64,000 bases of DNA from Phaeobacter sp. A36a-5a (lineage in GTDB: Bacteria; Pseudomonadota; Alphaproteobacteria; Rhodobacterales; Rhodobacteraceae): positions 310,001-374,000 of the forward strand of contig NZ_JBBLYU010000002.1 of assembly GCF_037911135.1 (NCBI RefSeq), written 5' to 3'. A program made the translations under genes and the position numbers. Under the pieces are notes generated by a model, which did no database searches, had not been told where the DNA came from, and was given only the letters and a program-made list of their open reading frames with translations. Position 1 is the stretch's first letter; every line of letters begins with the position of its first letter. Of this stretch, positions 43,872-53,785 are shown piece after piece.

Positions 43872-44282
43872 ATGACCGGTAAGACAGACAACACCAAATC
43901 CGCGCAGACATCAGCTGCGCGAACCACATCGGCAAGATCAAGCGACGTGGTACGACACCCTTTTTCTGATGTTGCTAGACAGCTGACCGAAGCGGCGCCC
44001 TTTGACGTCGTGTTCGAGACGCCTGAGGTGACCGTGGAACTCTACGCGCCTGTCGGCATAGACAAACAGAAACCGCATGAGCGGGATGAACTCTATATTG
44101 TCGCGACCGGTACAGGTACTTTTTCGCGCGGTGACGAGTTGGTGCCATTCGGGCCAGGCGATCTGCTTTTCGTTCCCGCCCACGTGCCGCATCGCTTTGA
44201 GAGCTTCACTGACGACTTTAAGGTCTGGGTGATCTTCTATGGAGATGTGCGGTTCAAAGAGACAGGTGCCCATCCGAAATAG
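43872..44282 (+). CDS. Cupin domain protein
   Basis: A 136-residue single-domain cupin. The N-terminal 30 residues are Ser/Thr/Ala-rich and probably disordered. The cupin motif 1 reads KQKPHERDELYIVATGTG with E and one His of the usual HxH..E set, and motif 2 FGPGDLLFVPAHVPHRFESF with the later His. A metal site is likely but function is unknown. No operon partner is evident. Confidence 0.8.
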   Translation: MTGKTDNTKSAQTSAARTTSARSSDVVRHPFSDVARQLTEAAPFDVVFETPEVTVELYAPVGIDKQKPHERDELYIVATGTGTFSRGDELVPFGPGDLLFVPAHVPHRFESFTDDFKVWVIFYGDVRFKETGAHPK

Positions 44283-44288
44283 CCGCCA

Positions 44289-44443
44289 AAAGCGGAGCCT
44301 GAGAAGCGGCGGAACGGGTGCTGCGCGGTTCAGTCATGATCCCTGGTCCGCAGGTGGCGCTCACATCATGCCACAGCGTCCCGTAATGGTGCGGCGGTCG
44401 GTCGCCATCTCGAGATGGGGTGGCAAACTTCGGGCTCCGCTTT
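44289..44443. repeat. 11-base inverted repeat flanking a gene-free segment
   Basis: AAAGCGGAGCC (44289-44299) and its exact reverse complement GGCTCCGCTTT (44433-44443) bracket 133 bases without a gene between the cupin and peptidase genes. It could be a small non-autonomous element or chance. Confidence 0.35.
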
Positions 44444-44539
44444 CAGAAATTCGGGATGGTTGTCGTCAGGTCATCTTTGACAGGTTATCCAACTGTGTCT
44501 CTGCTCGGCGGTTAGGGCGTGTTGGGAGGGCGCGGAGAC

Positions 44540-45994
44540 ATGCGGACGATTTTTCGAAAGAGCCTGCTTGGGCTTTTGGGTGTGTTTGTGGTCATGCTCG
44601 CCGTCCTTGCGATCAATACGATGCGATATCAGGCTGACATACGGACCGATGTGGCAGCCTATAGCCTGGGTGCGGATATTGGGCAGGCGACGGAGTTGCT
44701 GTCCCGGGCTATTCAGTTTGAGACGGATAGCACCAAACCCGATGCAGCTGATTTCAGCGCCTTCACGGATTTTCTTCAGCAGGCGTTTCCGGGCGTCTTT
44801 GCAGCTGTGGATCTGGAGATGATGGCTGCGAACACGCCGCTCCTGAGGTGGCAGGGAACTGATCCTGACCTCGCCCCCGTTCTTCTGGCAGCGCATTATG
44901 ACGTCGTGCCCATCGCACCGGGATCATTGGATCGCTGGGATCATCCGCCGTTCGCCGGTGTGGTTGCCGACGGCTATATCTGGGGGCGCGGGACGTTGGA
45001 CAACAAGGGCGCGCTGATCGCAATGCTCAGCGCGGCCGAGCATCTCATCCAAGAGGATTTCACCCCCAAACGGTCTGTCTACTTTAGCTTCGGTGGCGAT
45101 GAGGAAGTTGGTGGGGACGGCGCGCGGTCTGTCGCCAAACATCTGAACCAACAGGGGATCCAACTGGCCTGGACATTGGACGAAGGGTCTTTTGTACTCG
45201 ACAACGTGATCCCCGGGCTCGATGTGCCGGTGGCAAGTATCAACCTGTCCGAAAAAGGCTTTCTGACAGTGAAACTGGTGGCAGAGGCCGAGGGTGGGCA
45301 TTCTGCTCTGCCACCCAAGATGACGGCTGTCGGGCGTATCGCCCGCGCGGTTGATCGCGTGCAGAATTCACCGCTGGAAGGTGGGCTTGACGGAGTGACG
45401 GCTGAGTTCTTTGATGCTTTGGGTCGTCACTTTACCTTGGACAAGCGCGCATTGTTTGCGAACCAATGGCTGTTCAGCCCCCTGCTTGAAACGGGGCTTT
45501 CGAATGCGGCCTCGACCAATGCGATGCTGCGCACGACGACAGCGCCAACCATGTTGAGCGGATCAAACAAGGCCAATGTTCTGCCGACCGAGGCGACCGC
45601 CACGATCAACTTCAGACTTCATCCGCGGGATACTGCCGAACATGTGATTGCGCATATCGCGAAGGTCATTGACGACCCTGAGATTGACATCGTTTTTGAT
45701 CCTGCGGCGGTGCGCGAAGCCTCTCCTGTTGCAAGCTCATCTGCGCAGGGGTTCGAGGATATCGAGAGTTCGATCCTGTCGGTTTTTGGCGAGATTGCTT
45801 CCGTTCCCGGCCTGACAATTGCGGCGACGGATGCCCGCCACTACGCACAGGCTTCGGACAACGCATATCGCATCAATCCGTTCCTGGTCGAAGACGATGA
45901 TATTGCGCGTTTTCATGGAACGAATGAACGCCTGTCGGTTGCAAACCTGGAGCGCGGGATCAATTTCTTTGGCGCCCTCATAACCAGACAGTAG
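44540..45994 (+). CDS. Membrane-anchored M20 family peptidase (PM20D1/CPS1-like)
   Basis: A 484-residue zinc peptidase. MRTIFRKSLLGLLGVFVVMLAVLAI is an uncleaved or signal anchor. The metal motifs are LLAAHYDVVPI (H, D) and GRGTLDNKGALIAMLSA, and FGGDEEVGGDGA holds the catalytic/bridging glutamates; a late histidine is in ATDARHYAQASDNAYR. The long form with an N-terminal helix resembles carboxypeptidase S and PM20D1. GGGAGGG lies 9 bases before the ATG. A GC hairpin follows the stop. Confidence 0.9.
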   Translation: MRTIFRKSLLGLLGVFVVMLAVLAINTMRYQADIRTDVAAYSLGADIGQATELLSRAIQFETDSTKPDAADFSAFTDFLQQAFPGVFAAVDLEMMAANTPLLRWQGTDPDLAPVLLAAHYDVVPIAPGSLDRWDHPPFAGVVADGYIWGRGTLDNKGALIAMLSAAEHLIQEDFTPKRSVYFSFGGDEEVGGDGARSVAKHLNQQGIQLAWTLDEGSFVLDNVIPGLDVPVASINLSEKGFLTVKLVAEAEGGHSALPPKMTAVGRIARAVDRVQNSPLEGGLDGVTAEFFDALGRHFTLDKRALFANQWLFSPLLETGLSNAASTNAMLRTTTAPTMLSGSNKANVLPTEATATINFRLHPRDTAEHVIAHIAKVIDDPEIDIVFDPAAVREASPVASSSAQGFEDIESSILSVFGEIASVPGLTIAATDARHYAQASDNAYRINPFLVEDDDIARFHGTNERLSVANLERGINFFGALITRQ

Positions 45995-46021
45995 CGCAGA
46001 ACCGGCCCGCCGCTCAGCTGC

Positions 46022-46064
46022 CCCCGCCGCACGGTCGCTATTGCGGCGACCGGCGGCGGGGTTT
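46022..46064 (+). terminator. Terminator after the M20 peptidase
   Basis: A long stem: CCCCGCCG with CGGCGGGG outside, and GGTCGC (46033-46038) with GCGACC (46046-46051) inside, followed by TTTCC, 27 bases after the stop. Confidence 0.6.
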
Positions 46065-46212
46065 CCGCGGATCGGGCAGACACCCCTTGTTGATGCTCAT
46101 AACCCTCGCTGTTCATTTGCAAATGACCGTTCTGACAGTCCGCTACCCCAATTGGCTAATCATTCGGGAGCTGTCATAACAGGGGCAGCTATGGAAACAG
46201 GAGACGATTCAT

Positions 46213-46668
46213 ATGCTCGTTGTCGGCTGGCAGGAACGGGTTGATCTCCCGCTTCTTGGACTTACGAACCTGAAGGCGAAAATCGATACAGGTGCGCGCA
46301 CATCGGCGCTTCATGCTACAGATATTGTGACGTTCGAACGCGACGGCGTTCCCTGGGTTCGTTTTCACACACGGTTCGACGATGATTCACACGACACCGA
46401 TGTGGAATCTCCGATCCATGATCAGCGCGAGATCAAGAACACCAGCGGCATTCCGGAAACCCGGATCGTTATCCGGACCAGATTTCGGATATCGGACCGC
46501 TTGTGGAAGATCGATCTGTCGCTGACCGAGCGTACCGAGATGAAATTCCGCATGATCGTGGGGCGCACGGCCCTGCGCGGGCATTCCATCCTGGTGAACC
46601 CCGCCAAGCGCAATTTGACGGCACCGAAACCAGCAGCCGCAATCGTCGGCAGAAGGAAAAACTCATGA
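46213..46668 (+). CDS. rimB: Retropepsin-like aspartic protease RimB (ATP-dependent zinc protease family)
   Basis: A 151-residue protein. [13 protein letters not shown] contains the DTGA retropepsin-type catalytic motif, and [18 protein letters not shown] is the conserved C-terminus of the family often annotated as ATP-dependent zinc protease. AGGAG lies about 10 bases before the ATG. The stop overlaps the rimK start (ATGA). In Pseudomonas the homologue RimB acts with the glutamate ligase RimK on ribosomal protein S6; by analogy it may trim glutamate tails. Confidence 0.87.
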   Translation: MLVVGWQERVDLPLLGLTNLKAKIDTGARTSALHATDIVTFERDGVPWVRFHTRFDDDSHDTDVESPIHDQREIKNTSGIPETRIVIRTRFRISDRLWKIDLSLTERTEMKFRMIVGRTALRGHSILVNPAKRNLTAPKPAAAIVGRRKNS

Positions 46669-47570
46669 AAATCGCGTTGCTCGCCAGAAACGCCAATCTC
46701 TATTCCCACAAACGGCTGGTGGAAGCCGCCGAGGAACGCGGTCACGAGATCCACGTCATCAACACGCTGCGGTGCTACATGAACATCGCGTCGCGGCGCC
46801 CGGAGATTTATTACAACGGGGAAAAACTGGAAGGTTACGATGCGGTCATTCCGCGGATCGGGGCCTCTGTCACCTTCTATGGCATGGCGGTTCTGCGCCA
46901 GTTCGAGATGATGGGTGTCTACCCATTGAACGAGAGCGTGGCGATCGGGCGGTCGCGCGACAAACTGCGCTCAATGCAGCTTCTGGCGCGCGACGGGGTT
47001 GGCCTGCCGGTGACGACCTTCGCCCATGATCCCAAGCAGACCGAAGAGGTGCTGGAGCTTGCGGGCGGTGCGCCTCTGGTGATCAAGCTGCTGGAGGGGA
47101 CACAGGGGCTTGGCGTTGTTCTGGCCGACACGAATCGCTCCGCGAAATCGGTCATTGAAGCGTTTCGTGCGACCGACACGAATATCCTGATCCAGGAGTT
47201 CATCAAGGAAGCCGGCGGGACCGACATCCGCGCGATCGTGATCGGGGGACGGGTCATCGCGGCGATGAAGCGTACCGGGGCCGAGGGGGAATTCCGGTCC
47301 AATCTGCATCGTGGCGGCTCGGCGCAATTGATCAAACTGTCGCCGGAAGAGCGCTCAACCGCCGTGCGGGCTGCGAAATCCATGGGGCTGAATGCCTGTG
47401 GTGTCGACATGCTGCGTGCAAATCACGGGGCGGTGGTGATGGAGGTGAATTCCTCCCCCGGACTGGAAGGCGTTGAAAAGGCGACCGGTCTTGATGTTGC
47501 TGGCAAGATGATCGAGTTCATCGAGAAGAACGCCAAACCCGGCAAAACCAAAACGAAGGGCAAGGGCTAA
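46665..47570 (+). CDS. rimK: RimK family alpha-L-glutamate ligase
   Basis: A 301-residue ATP-grasp ligase: [18 protein letters not shown] at the N-terminus, ATP-binding [38 protein letters not shown], and [22 protein letters not shown] near the end, all RimK hallmarks. It adds glutamate to a protein or peptide carboxyl end, classically S6. A lysine-rich tail ([11 protein letters not shown]) follows the domain. It overlaps rimB by four bases and its stop shares one base with the next start (TAATG). Confidence 0.93.
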   Translation: MKIALLARNANLYSHKRLVEAAEERGHEIHVINTLRCYMNIASRRPEIYYNGEKLEGYDAVIPRIGASVTFYGMAVLRQFEMMGVYPLNESVAIGRSRDKLRSMQLLARDGVGLPVTTFAHDPKQTEEVLELAGGAPLVIKLLEGTQGLGVVLADTNRSAKSVIEAFRATDTNILIQEFIKEAGGTDIRAIVIGGRVIAAMKRTGAEGEFRSNLHRGGSAQLIKLSPEERSTAVRAAKSMGLNACGVDMLRANHGAVVMEVNSSPGLEGVEKATGLDVAGKMIEFIEKNAKPGKTKTKGKG

Positions 47571-48613
47571 TGATCAAACGCCCGGGGTTTGATATCGGCG
47601 GGGAGCTGATCCCGCCCGGCACCCGGCGCACCGTTGATCTGCCTGTCAGTTCACTGTCAGACCATACGCCGGTGAATATGTCAGCCCATGTCGTTCATGG
47701 CAAAACGGAGGGGCCGGTTGTCTTCGTCAGCGCAGGGGTGCACGGCGACGAGGTGATTGGCATCGAAATCGTACGGCGACTGCTGAAATCACCTGCGTTG
47801 CGGGGCCTCAAGGGCACGTTGATTGTGGTTCCGATTGTGAACTCTTTTGGGTTCATTAACCGGTCCAGATATCTGCCGGACAGGCGGGATCTGAACCGCT
47901 CTTTCCCTGGGAACGAGGGCGGATCGCTTGCTGCGCGTCTTGCGCATCTGTTCCTGAAGGAGATCGTGTCGCGCTCTGACGTCGGGATCGATCTCCATTC
48001 GGCGGCGATCCACCGGATCAACTATCCGCAGGTGCGCGTGTCGCCGGAGGATGCCGTGGCACGGGAGATGGCGGATGTCTTCGGCGCGCCGATCATCATG
48101 GAATCGGCGATACGACAGGGATCCCTGCGAAACTCGGCAAAGGAGCTGGGAAAGACCGTTCTGCTCTATGAGGCGGGTGAGGGTCTGCGATTTGATGAGG
48201 TTTCGGTGCGCGCCGGGCAGGCGGGCATTCTCAGGGTGATGAAATCATTGGGGATGATTTCCGCCCGCGGCGTGGCGCCCGCCAAGGCGCGCCCGCAGTT
48301 CTGCCCGTCCAGCAAATGGCTGCGGGCGCCGATGGGTGGCCTGTTTCGCAGCCTGAAGGCAGACGGCGATCCGGTGCGCCAGGGCGACGTACTGGGGGTG
48401 GTGTCTGATCCCTTTGGCGAAGAAGAAACCGAGGTCGTCGCGCCGTTCGATGGTATCATCGTGGGGCGGGCGGTACTGCCGGTGGTGAACGAAGGTGACG
48501 CCGTGTTCCATCTGGCGCGGGTTCAATCCATGAAACAGGCCGAGAATGCCATGGATGATCATTCATCACAGCTCGCGGATGATCCCATGTTCGACGAGGA
48601 TGAGATCATCTGA
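47570..48613 (+). CDS. Succinylglutamate desuccinylase/aspartoacylase family protein
   Basis: A 347-residue M14-like zinc hydrolase. GVHGDEVIGIEIV provides His and Glu zinc ligands, DVGIDLHSAAIH the second histidine, and LLYEAGEG the catalytic glutamate. The C-terminal part after residue 250 is a lipoyl/biotin-like sandwich (RQGDVLGVVSDPFGEEETEVVAPFDGIIVGR). Family members cleave acyl-glutamate or acyl-aspartate amides. Its position in a rimB-rimK unit suggests it removes groups from glutamylated products; this is inference. Confidence 0.9.
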   Translation: MIKRPGFDIGGELIPPGTRRTVDLPVSSLSDHTPVNMSAHVVHGKTEGPVVFVSAGVHGDEVIGIEIVRRLLKSPALRGLKGTLIVVPIVNSFGFINRSRYLPDRRDLNRSFPGNEGGSLAARLAHLFLKEIVSRSDVGIDLHSAAIHRINYPQVRVSPEDAVAREMADVFGAPIIMESAIRQGSLRNSAKELGKTVLLYEAGEGLRFDEVSVRAGQAGILRVMKSLGMISARGVAPAKARPQFCPSSKWLRAPMGGLFRSLKADGDPVRQGDVLGVVSDPFGEEETEVVAPFDGIIVGRAVLPVVNEGDAVFHLARVQSMKQAENAMDDHSSQLADDPMFDEDEII

Positions 48614-48679
48614 TCCAGGCGGCATGGGCATTTCAGTGTTCCCATCGTTGTCCGACAGCCCGCGGCGAGACAGGGGGGG

Positions 48680-49570
48680 CTAGGTCGGCGTCGCGGTATC
48701 GCGGTCCTGCCTTGGAGATCTGCCAAACTTGCGGGAGTATTCGCGCGAGAACTGCGCCGAGCTCTCATAGCCGACGGAAAAAGCTATTTCCGACACTTTT
48801 GCATCGGTTGACCTGAGCGCGTCGCGGGCTTTCAGAAGGCGCAGATCCTTTTGGTATTGCAGCGGGGATGTGCCGGTCACGGCCTTGAACTGTTCGAAGA
48901 AGGCAGAGTTGCTCATGCCGATCCGGTCGGCAAGCTCGCCGATTGCGATTGTCTGCGAGAGATTTGCCTGAAGGTCACGGGTGGCGAGATGGATGCGGCT
49001 TGCTGTGCTTTGGTGCCAGAGCAGCCGTTGCAGACCAGCCGCGTGCTGCCCGATCAGCAACCTAGCGTGGACTTCGCGGGCGGTGATCGGGGCCAGCATT
49101 TTTGCTGTCTCAGCCCCCTCGCATTGGTTGAGATAGCGCGAGAGGGCGTCCTCAAGGCCGGGATCGGTATCACACAGGCAGATCGAAAACGGGTCGCAAG
49201 GAGTGGATATCGAGGCGGGCGGCACCGCAGATGCCAGAGACCGCAGCACATCCAGGTCCAGTGGGAAGACAAGTGCCGTGTAGGGGTGTTCGGCCGATGC
49301 CTGGGTGATGCGCGAGATGACCGGGAGTGTATGGCTGACCACGAGGGACTGGCCCGCGCTGACGGTGAGGGTTCTGTGGTTTGAGCCGACGGATTTTGCG
49401 CCCTGCAGAATCAGACATAACAAAGGTCTGTAGACGGTCGACTCCAGCCCTGTGCTGGCGTGGAGGCGCAGCATATGCGTGTTGCTGGCGTCGTGGTGTA
49501 TCGCGCCATCCCTGACCCCCGACCGATCCAGTATCGCGGTCACCTGTGCGTATAGACTCTGCTTGGCCAT
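48680..49570 (-). CDS. AraC family transcriptional regulator
   Basis: A 296-residue regulator with an AraC_N-type N-terminal domain (YRPLLCLILQGAKSVGSNHRTL) and a C-terminal double HTH (IAIGELADRIGMSNSAFFEQFKAVTGTSPLQYQKDLRL; KVSEIAFSVGYESSAQFSREYSRKFGRSP). This layout matches YqhC-like regulators that often stand next to an oxidoreductase gene. It is divergent from the SDR at 49857 and probably controls it. Confidence 0.92.
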   Translation of the reverse strand: MAKQSLYAQVTAILDRSGVRDGAIHHDASNTHMLRLHASTGLESTVYRPLLCLILQGAKSVGSNHRTLTVSAGQSLVVSHTLPVISRITQASAEHPYTALVFPLDLDVLRSLASAVPPASISTPCDPFSICLCDTDPGLEDALSRYLNQCEGAETAKMLAPITAREVHARLLIGQHAAGLQRLLWHQSTASRIHLATRDLQANLSQTIAIGELADRIGMSNSAFFEQFKAVTGTSPLQYQKDLRLLKARDALRSTDAKVSEIAFSVGYESSAQFSREYSRKFGRSPRQDRDTATPT

Positions 49571-49856
49571 GCAGCTTTTCCTCCAGGGCTGCTTCGGACA
49601 TAGCAGTCGGCGAGGTCTCTACATAACAGAAATCACCAGTTTCGGAGGATCAGGCAAGTATTCTGGATAAACGAGAAAGAATAACGGCGAGTCGGAGAGC
49701 ATTGTGGGATCAGTGATGGTTGTGAACTTCAACAGAGGGGAGATGCACCATGATGGAAAAGGCGACGAGCCGGTGCCTCACCACATCACCCGCCATGTCA
49801 CGACGCGCGTCGGTATCGAAGAGATGTTCACGCAGAACCCCTGAAGGAGAGCGACT

Positions 49857-50669
49857 ATGAAAACCATTCTGATTACGGGCGCCTCGTCGGGTATCGGCGA
49901 AGCCACTGCCAGACACTTTCAGGCGCAGGGCTGGAATGTCATCGCGACCATGCGAAGCGCCGACAGCACGGGCGAGCTGGCGGCACTCGACAACGTCCAT
50001 CTGGCGCGGCTGGATGTGACCGACCCGGCGTCGATTGCAGCGGCGGTCAAACAGGGCATTGAGCGTTTTGGCCGAATTGATGTGCTGCTCAACAATGCAG
50101 GCTATGGCGCCTATGGCGCGCTTGAGGCGTTTTCGATGGAGCGGATCCGGCGCCAGTTCGACACCAATGTGATCGGGTTGCTGGAAGTGACCAAGTCCGT
50201 GTTGCCGCATATGCGGGAGAACCGGTCAGGCACGATCATCAATATCTCCTCCATCGGCGGACAGATCACATTCCCGCTCGGCACGCTTTATCATGGCACA
50301 AAATTCGCTGTCGAAGGTCTATCGGAAGCGCTGCATTACGAACTGGAACCGCTGGGCATCCGGGTTCGGATTGTCGAGCCGGGCATGATCAGAACGAATT
50401 TCGGTGGCAGCTCCTTTGATTTTGCACTGGATGACAGCCTGCCTGACTATGCGCCCACGGCTGAGGCCATGGGGCGGGTGTTCAGCAGGCTGGCCTCCAG
50501 CCCGTCTGCCCCTGCAACCGTCGCCGAAGTGATCTGGGGGGCCGCCAATGACAGCGGCGACCGTCTGCGCTTTCGGGCCGGGCCAGATGCTGTTGCGCTT
50601 CTGGATCAGCGGCATCAGCAGGATGACGCCACATTTATCGGTGGCATCAAGGAGCTGATGAAACCATAG
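49857..50669 (+). CDS. SDR family oxidoreductase
   Basis: A 270-residue short-chain dehydrogenase: ITGASSGIGEATARHF (cofactor), NNAGYGAYGALEAFS, INISSIGGQITFP (Ser) and YHGTKFAVEGLSEAL (YxxxK). AAGGAGA precedes the ATG. The pattern fits the classical subgroup that acts on carbonyls of varied small molecules. Divergent AraC-type regulator at 48680 suggests aldehyde- or ketone-responsive control. Confidence 0.92.
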   Translation: MKTILITGASSGIGEATARHFQAQGWNVIATMRSADSTGELAALDNVHLARLDVTDPASIAAAVKQGIERFGRIDVLLNNAGYGAYGALEAFSMERIRRQFDTNVIGLLEVTKSVLPHMRENRSGTIINISSIGGQITFPLGTLYHGTKFAVEGLSEALHYELEPLGIRVRIVEPGMIRTNFGGSSFDFALDDSLPDYAPTAEAMGRVFSRLASSPSAPATVAEVIWGAANDSGDRLRFRAGPDAVALLDQRHQQDDATFIGGIKELMKP

Positions 50670-50905
50670 TTTCAACGGTTTCGGCGCTGGCTTTCAGCGG
50701 TTGCAAAGTGACGCTGGGAGATCGGGCCGGATATCGGTTCGGGCGGGCCGTTTTACGGCTGGAACACGCGTTTCGGCGCCAGTTTACTCTTTTTTATCGC
50801 AAGACCTCTAAATTGGCCTTGGTATGTGTAGATACCATTGGCCATGGGTCCGTTCCCACTGGTCATGAATACTGCGTTTTGATCAGCTAAGGATTGATAC
50901 CCGCC

Positions 50906-53785
50906 ATGCCCCGTCCAAGTTGGCTCGAAGATCTCCTTGCTACTCTTGTCGGTGGCCGGGGTAATGACAGAATGGGCGGCACCACCGGTGACGATACCAT
51001 GGATGCCGGTGAGGGAGACGATACCGTTGCCGGTGAGGAGGGCAGCGATGTCATCGACGGGGGCCTCGGCAATGACGTCATCTATGGCGACATGGGGGAC
51101 GGTTTTGCGCAGGGGGCAAACGCATCACCGCTGACGCTCGACATCAACAACATCCAGAGCGTGGTCCATGACGGCAGCACCGGCTCCGTCGGGAACTATG
51201 CGATTTTCAGGGATATCGCCAAGCTTGAGGATGGCACCAGCATCTCCGGCAGGCTGATCCTGCTTGAAAAATCCAACGCCAATATGTCGGTTGAATTCGG
51301 CTATACCGCCGGCGCGGAAATCCTCTTGACCGGGAACCAGCCGGGGGATCAGGCCAAATTCCGGCTGGAGTTTTTTGATCCCATAACCGGTGAAACGGTC
51401 TATCTGAACTCGACCGCGACCTTCAACGACATTGATGACAACAGTCAAACCGGCGACGCCGAGGCGGTGATCATCGATGGCAACAGTTTCACCTCTTTTG
51501 GTATTTCCTCCGATTCCTCGCTGACCACGGGTATCGACGGAAATGTGGTCAAGGCCACCGGATCGGAACTGAACGATTATACGGATCAGGATTCCTGGTT
51601 CTCTGCCTCGTTTGAGGATCGTTCGTCGATCGAGTTCACCCTGCAGACCCGTGTCGGATTGTCGGGTTTTACCCTATCGGGTGATATTCTGGACGATCCG
51701 GTCACCACGATCATCGAACAGGGCGCCGATACCGTGCTGGCGGGCGACGGCAATGATATTGTCTACGGTCAGGGCGGCAATGACTCCATCATGGGCGAGG
51801 AGGGGGACGACCATCTGGAGGGCGGTGATGGCGATGACGTCATGGATGGCGGCGTCGGCGCGGATACCCTGATTGGCGGCGAGGGGGGCGATACCCTCTC
51901 CGGCGGTGACGGCGATGACTATATCGAAGGTGGTGCCGGTGATGACCAGCTGTCCACCGGAATTGGCAACGACACGCTGATCGGCGGCGAGGGCAATGAC
52001 ACCCTGAACAACTCGGCCGGCGATGACAGCCTGGTCGGCGGGGTTGGCAACGACAGCATCGTTGCGACCGACGGTTTTGACACGCTGGAAGGTGGCGATG
52101 GCGACGACACCATGTACGGGGGCAATGACGGCGACCTCCTGCTTGGCGGCGCCGACAACGACCTGATGTATGGCGAGTCCGGCAACGACAGCCTCGACGG
52201 CGGTGATGGCAACGACGTCATGGACGGCGGCATTGGCAACGATACGTTGATGGGTGGTCTCGGGGCCGATACCATCTCCGGTGGTGACGGGGATGATTAC
52301 ATTGATGGCGGCGATGGCGACGACAGCCTGACCACCGGCCTCGGGAATGACACGCTGATCGGGGGTGCAGGCAATGATACCCTGCGCAACTCGGCCGGTG
52401 ACGACAGCCTGGTGGGCGGGACCGGCGATGACAGCATCGTCGCAACCGATGGCAACGACACGCTGGAAGGCGGCGATGGCGCCGACACGATGTACGGCGG
52501 CAATGACAACGACCTGCTGGTCGGGGGCAGCGGCGCTGACAAGATGTATGGCGAAGCGGATGCCGATACGTTCCAGATGTCGGACGGCTTTGGCAATGAC
52601 ACGATCTCGGGCGGTGAGGCCGGCAATGACTCCGACCACATCGACATGTCAGCAGTCACCAGCAGTGTCACGGTAACCTATACCGGGTTTGAAGCGGGGC
52701 AGATCACCGACGGCGCCGATACGGTCACCTTCAGCGAGATCGAACGGCTGACCCTGACGAACCAGGGCGATGTGGTTGATGCCTCCGTTGACAATGCCGG
52801 TGTCAATATTGATGCCGGTGCCGGGGATGACACCATCACGCTGGGTAGCGGCCAGGACTCGATCATCGGCGGCGCCGGCGATGACCGGCTGATCCTCACC
52901 CAGGCGGGCGGCGTTGATACCGTCGGCGATTTCGATCTCAACGATGACGATGGCAATGGCTTCTACAACGATCAGCTGGATGTTTCGGGGCTGACTGGTG
53001 GCAGCGGAGTCGGCGGCGCGGTCATGACCAGCGATGTTGTCGTTTCCGACGATGGTTTCGGCAATGCCCTGCTGACCTTTCCGGGTGGTGAACAATTGGT
53101 GCTGCAGGGGGTTACCCCCGCGCAGATGAGCAGCCACAATCAGCTCTATTCAGCGGGGATCCCCTGTTTTACCCCGGATGTCCTGCTTGCAACGCGGCGG
53201 GGGGCGGTTCCGGCCGGTCAGATCCGGGTCGGCGATCTGCTGCAAACCGCTGACAACGGCTTTCAGCCGGTGATCTGGGTCGGCAAGCGTCATCTCAGCT
53301 CGGCCGAGCTGCTGCAGCGCCCGCATCTGCGTCCCTATTGCCTGCGCCCCGGTGGGATCCTCTCGCCGGAGCGTCCGATGCTGCTGTCACCCCAGCATCG
53401 CCTGATTGTCAGTGATCGCGCCCTGATGCCGGATCATTCCCGCGACGAAAAGTTCATTTCGTCGAAATTGCTGGCCGAAGCTGATCCAGACTTCACCTGC
53501 CAGATCGCGCATCACGCACCCGTCACCTATGTGCATCTGATGACCGAGCAACATGAGGTTATCTTTGCCGAAGGCATCGCGACCGAAACTTTCTGGCCCG
53601 GCCCCGAGGCCATCCGAGGCCTTTCGGTCGATGATATGCGAGAGTTGCTGACCTTGTTCCCCGACCTCGCTGCGGTGCATGGGTTGGCCGGCGAGCCTGG
53701 ACGTAGCCGCGTGCGCGGAGCCTATGGCGATCTTGCACGTCGATCCCTCAGGCGCCGCGACATCGGGCATCTGCACGCGGCCTGA
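50906..53785 (+). CDS. RTX calcium-binding protein with C-terminal Hint domain
   Basis: A 959-residue acidic protein. A short RTX block (about residues 10-65) comes first. A beta-rich region without repeats spans about 70-270. A large array of GGxGxDxLx nonapeptides fills about 275-560. A non-repetitive linker precedes a Hint_2 domain starting with the nucleophile region CFTPDVLLATRRG (Cys about 753) and having LSPQHRLIVSD (His about 830). Such proteins are type I secreted in Rhodobacteraceae, and the Hint part may self-process. The ATG is 12 bases after AAGGA; a TTG four codons earlier abuts it and is rejected. No T1SS gene is adjacent. Confidence 0.9.
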   Translation: MPRPSWLEDLLATLVGGRGNDRMGGTTGDDTMDAGEGDDTVAGEEGSDVIDGGLGNDVIYGDMGDGFAQGANASPLTLDINNIQSVVHDGSTGSVGNYAIFRDIAKLEDGTSISGRLILLEKSNANMSVEFGYTAGAEILLTGNQPGDQAKFRLEFFDPITGETVYLNSTATFNDIDDNSQTGDAEAVIIDGNSFTSFGISSDSSLTTGIDGNVVKATGSELNDYTDQDSWFSASFEDRSSIEFTLQTRVGLSGFTLSGDILDDPVTTIIEQGADTVLAGDGNDIVYGQGGNDSIMGEEGDDHLEGGDGDDVMDGGVGADTLIGGEGGDTLSGGDGDDYIEGGAGDDQLSTGIGNDTLIGGEGNDTLNNSAGDDSLVGGVGNDSIVATDGFDTLEGGDGDDTMYGGNDGDLLLGGADNDLMYGESGNDSLDGGDGNDVMDGGIGNDTLMGGLGADTISGGDGDDYIDGGDGDDSLTTGLGNDTLIGGAGNDTLRNSAGDDSLVGGTGDDSIVATDGNDTLEGGDGADTMYGGNDNDLLVGGSGADKMYGEADADTFQMSDGFGNDTISGGEAGNDSDHIDMSAVTSSVTVTYTGFEAGQITDGADTVTFSEIERLTLTNQGDVVDASVDNAGVNIDAGAGDDTITLGSGQDSIIGGAGDDRLILTQAGGVDTVGDFDLNDDDGNGFYNDQLDVSGLTGGSGVGGAVMTSDVVVSDDGFGNALLTFPGGEQLVLQGVTPAQMSSHNQLYSAGIPCFTPDVLLATRRGAVPAGQIRVGDLLQTADNGFQPVIWVGKRHLSSAELLQRPHLRPYCLRPGGILSPERPMLLSPQHRLIVSDRALMPDHSRDEKFISSKLLAEADPDFTCQIAHHAPVTYVHLMTEQHEVIFAEGIATETFWPGPEAIRGLSVDDMRELLTLFPDLAAVHGLAGEPGRSRVRGAYGDLARRSLRRRDIGHLHAA
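51842..52597 (+). repeat. Tandem duplication of 126 codons in the RTX array
   Basis: Two consecutive 378-base units (51842-52219, 52220-52597) encode near-colinear proteins. Both start MDGG(V/I)G, both carry NSAGDDSLVGG and DSIVATDG at matching positions, and both share TMYGGND. The units align without gaps for over 110 residues, far beyond the nine-residue RTX period, so a whole segment was duplicated recently enough to remain obvious. Confidence 0.85.

Noticed and set aside
51722-52600. Regular repeats that resemble a CRISPR or satellite array
   Set aside because: They are in-frame codons for GGxGxDxLx calcium-binding nonapeptides; unit spacing follows codons, with no spacer structure.
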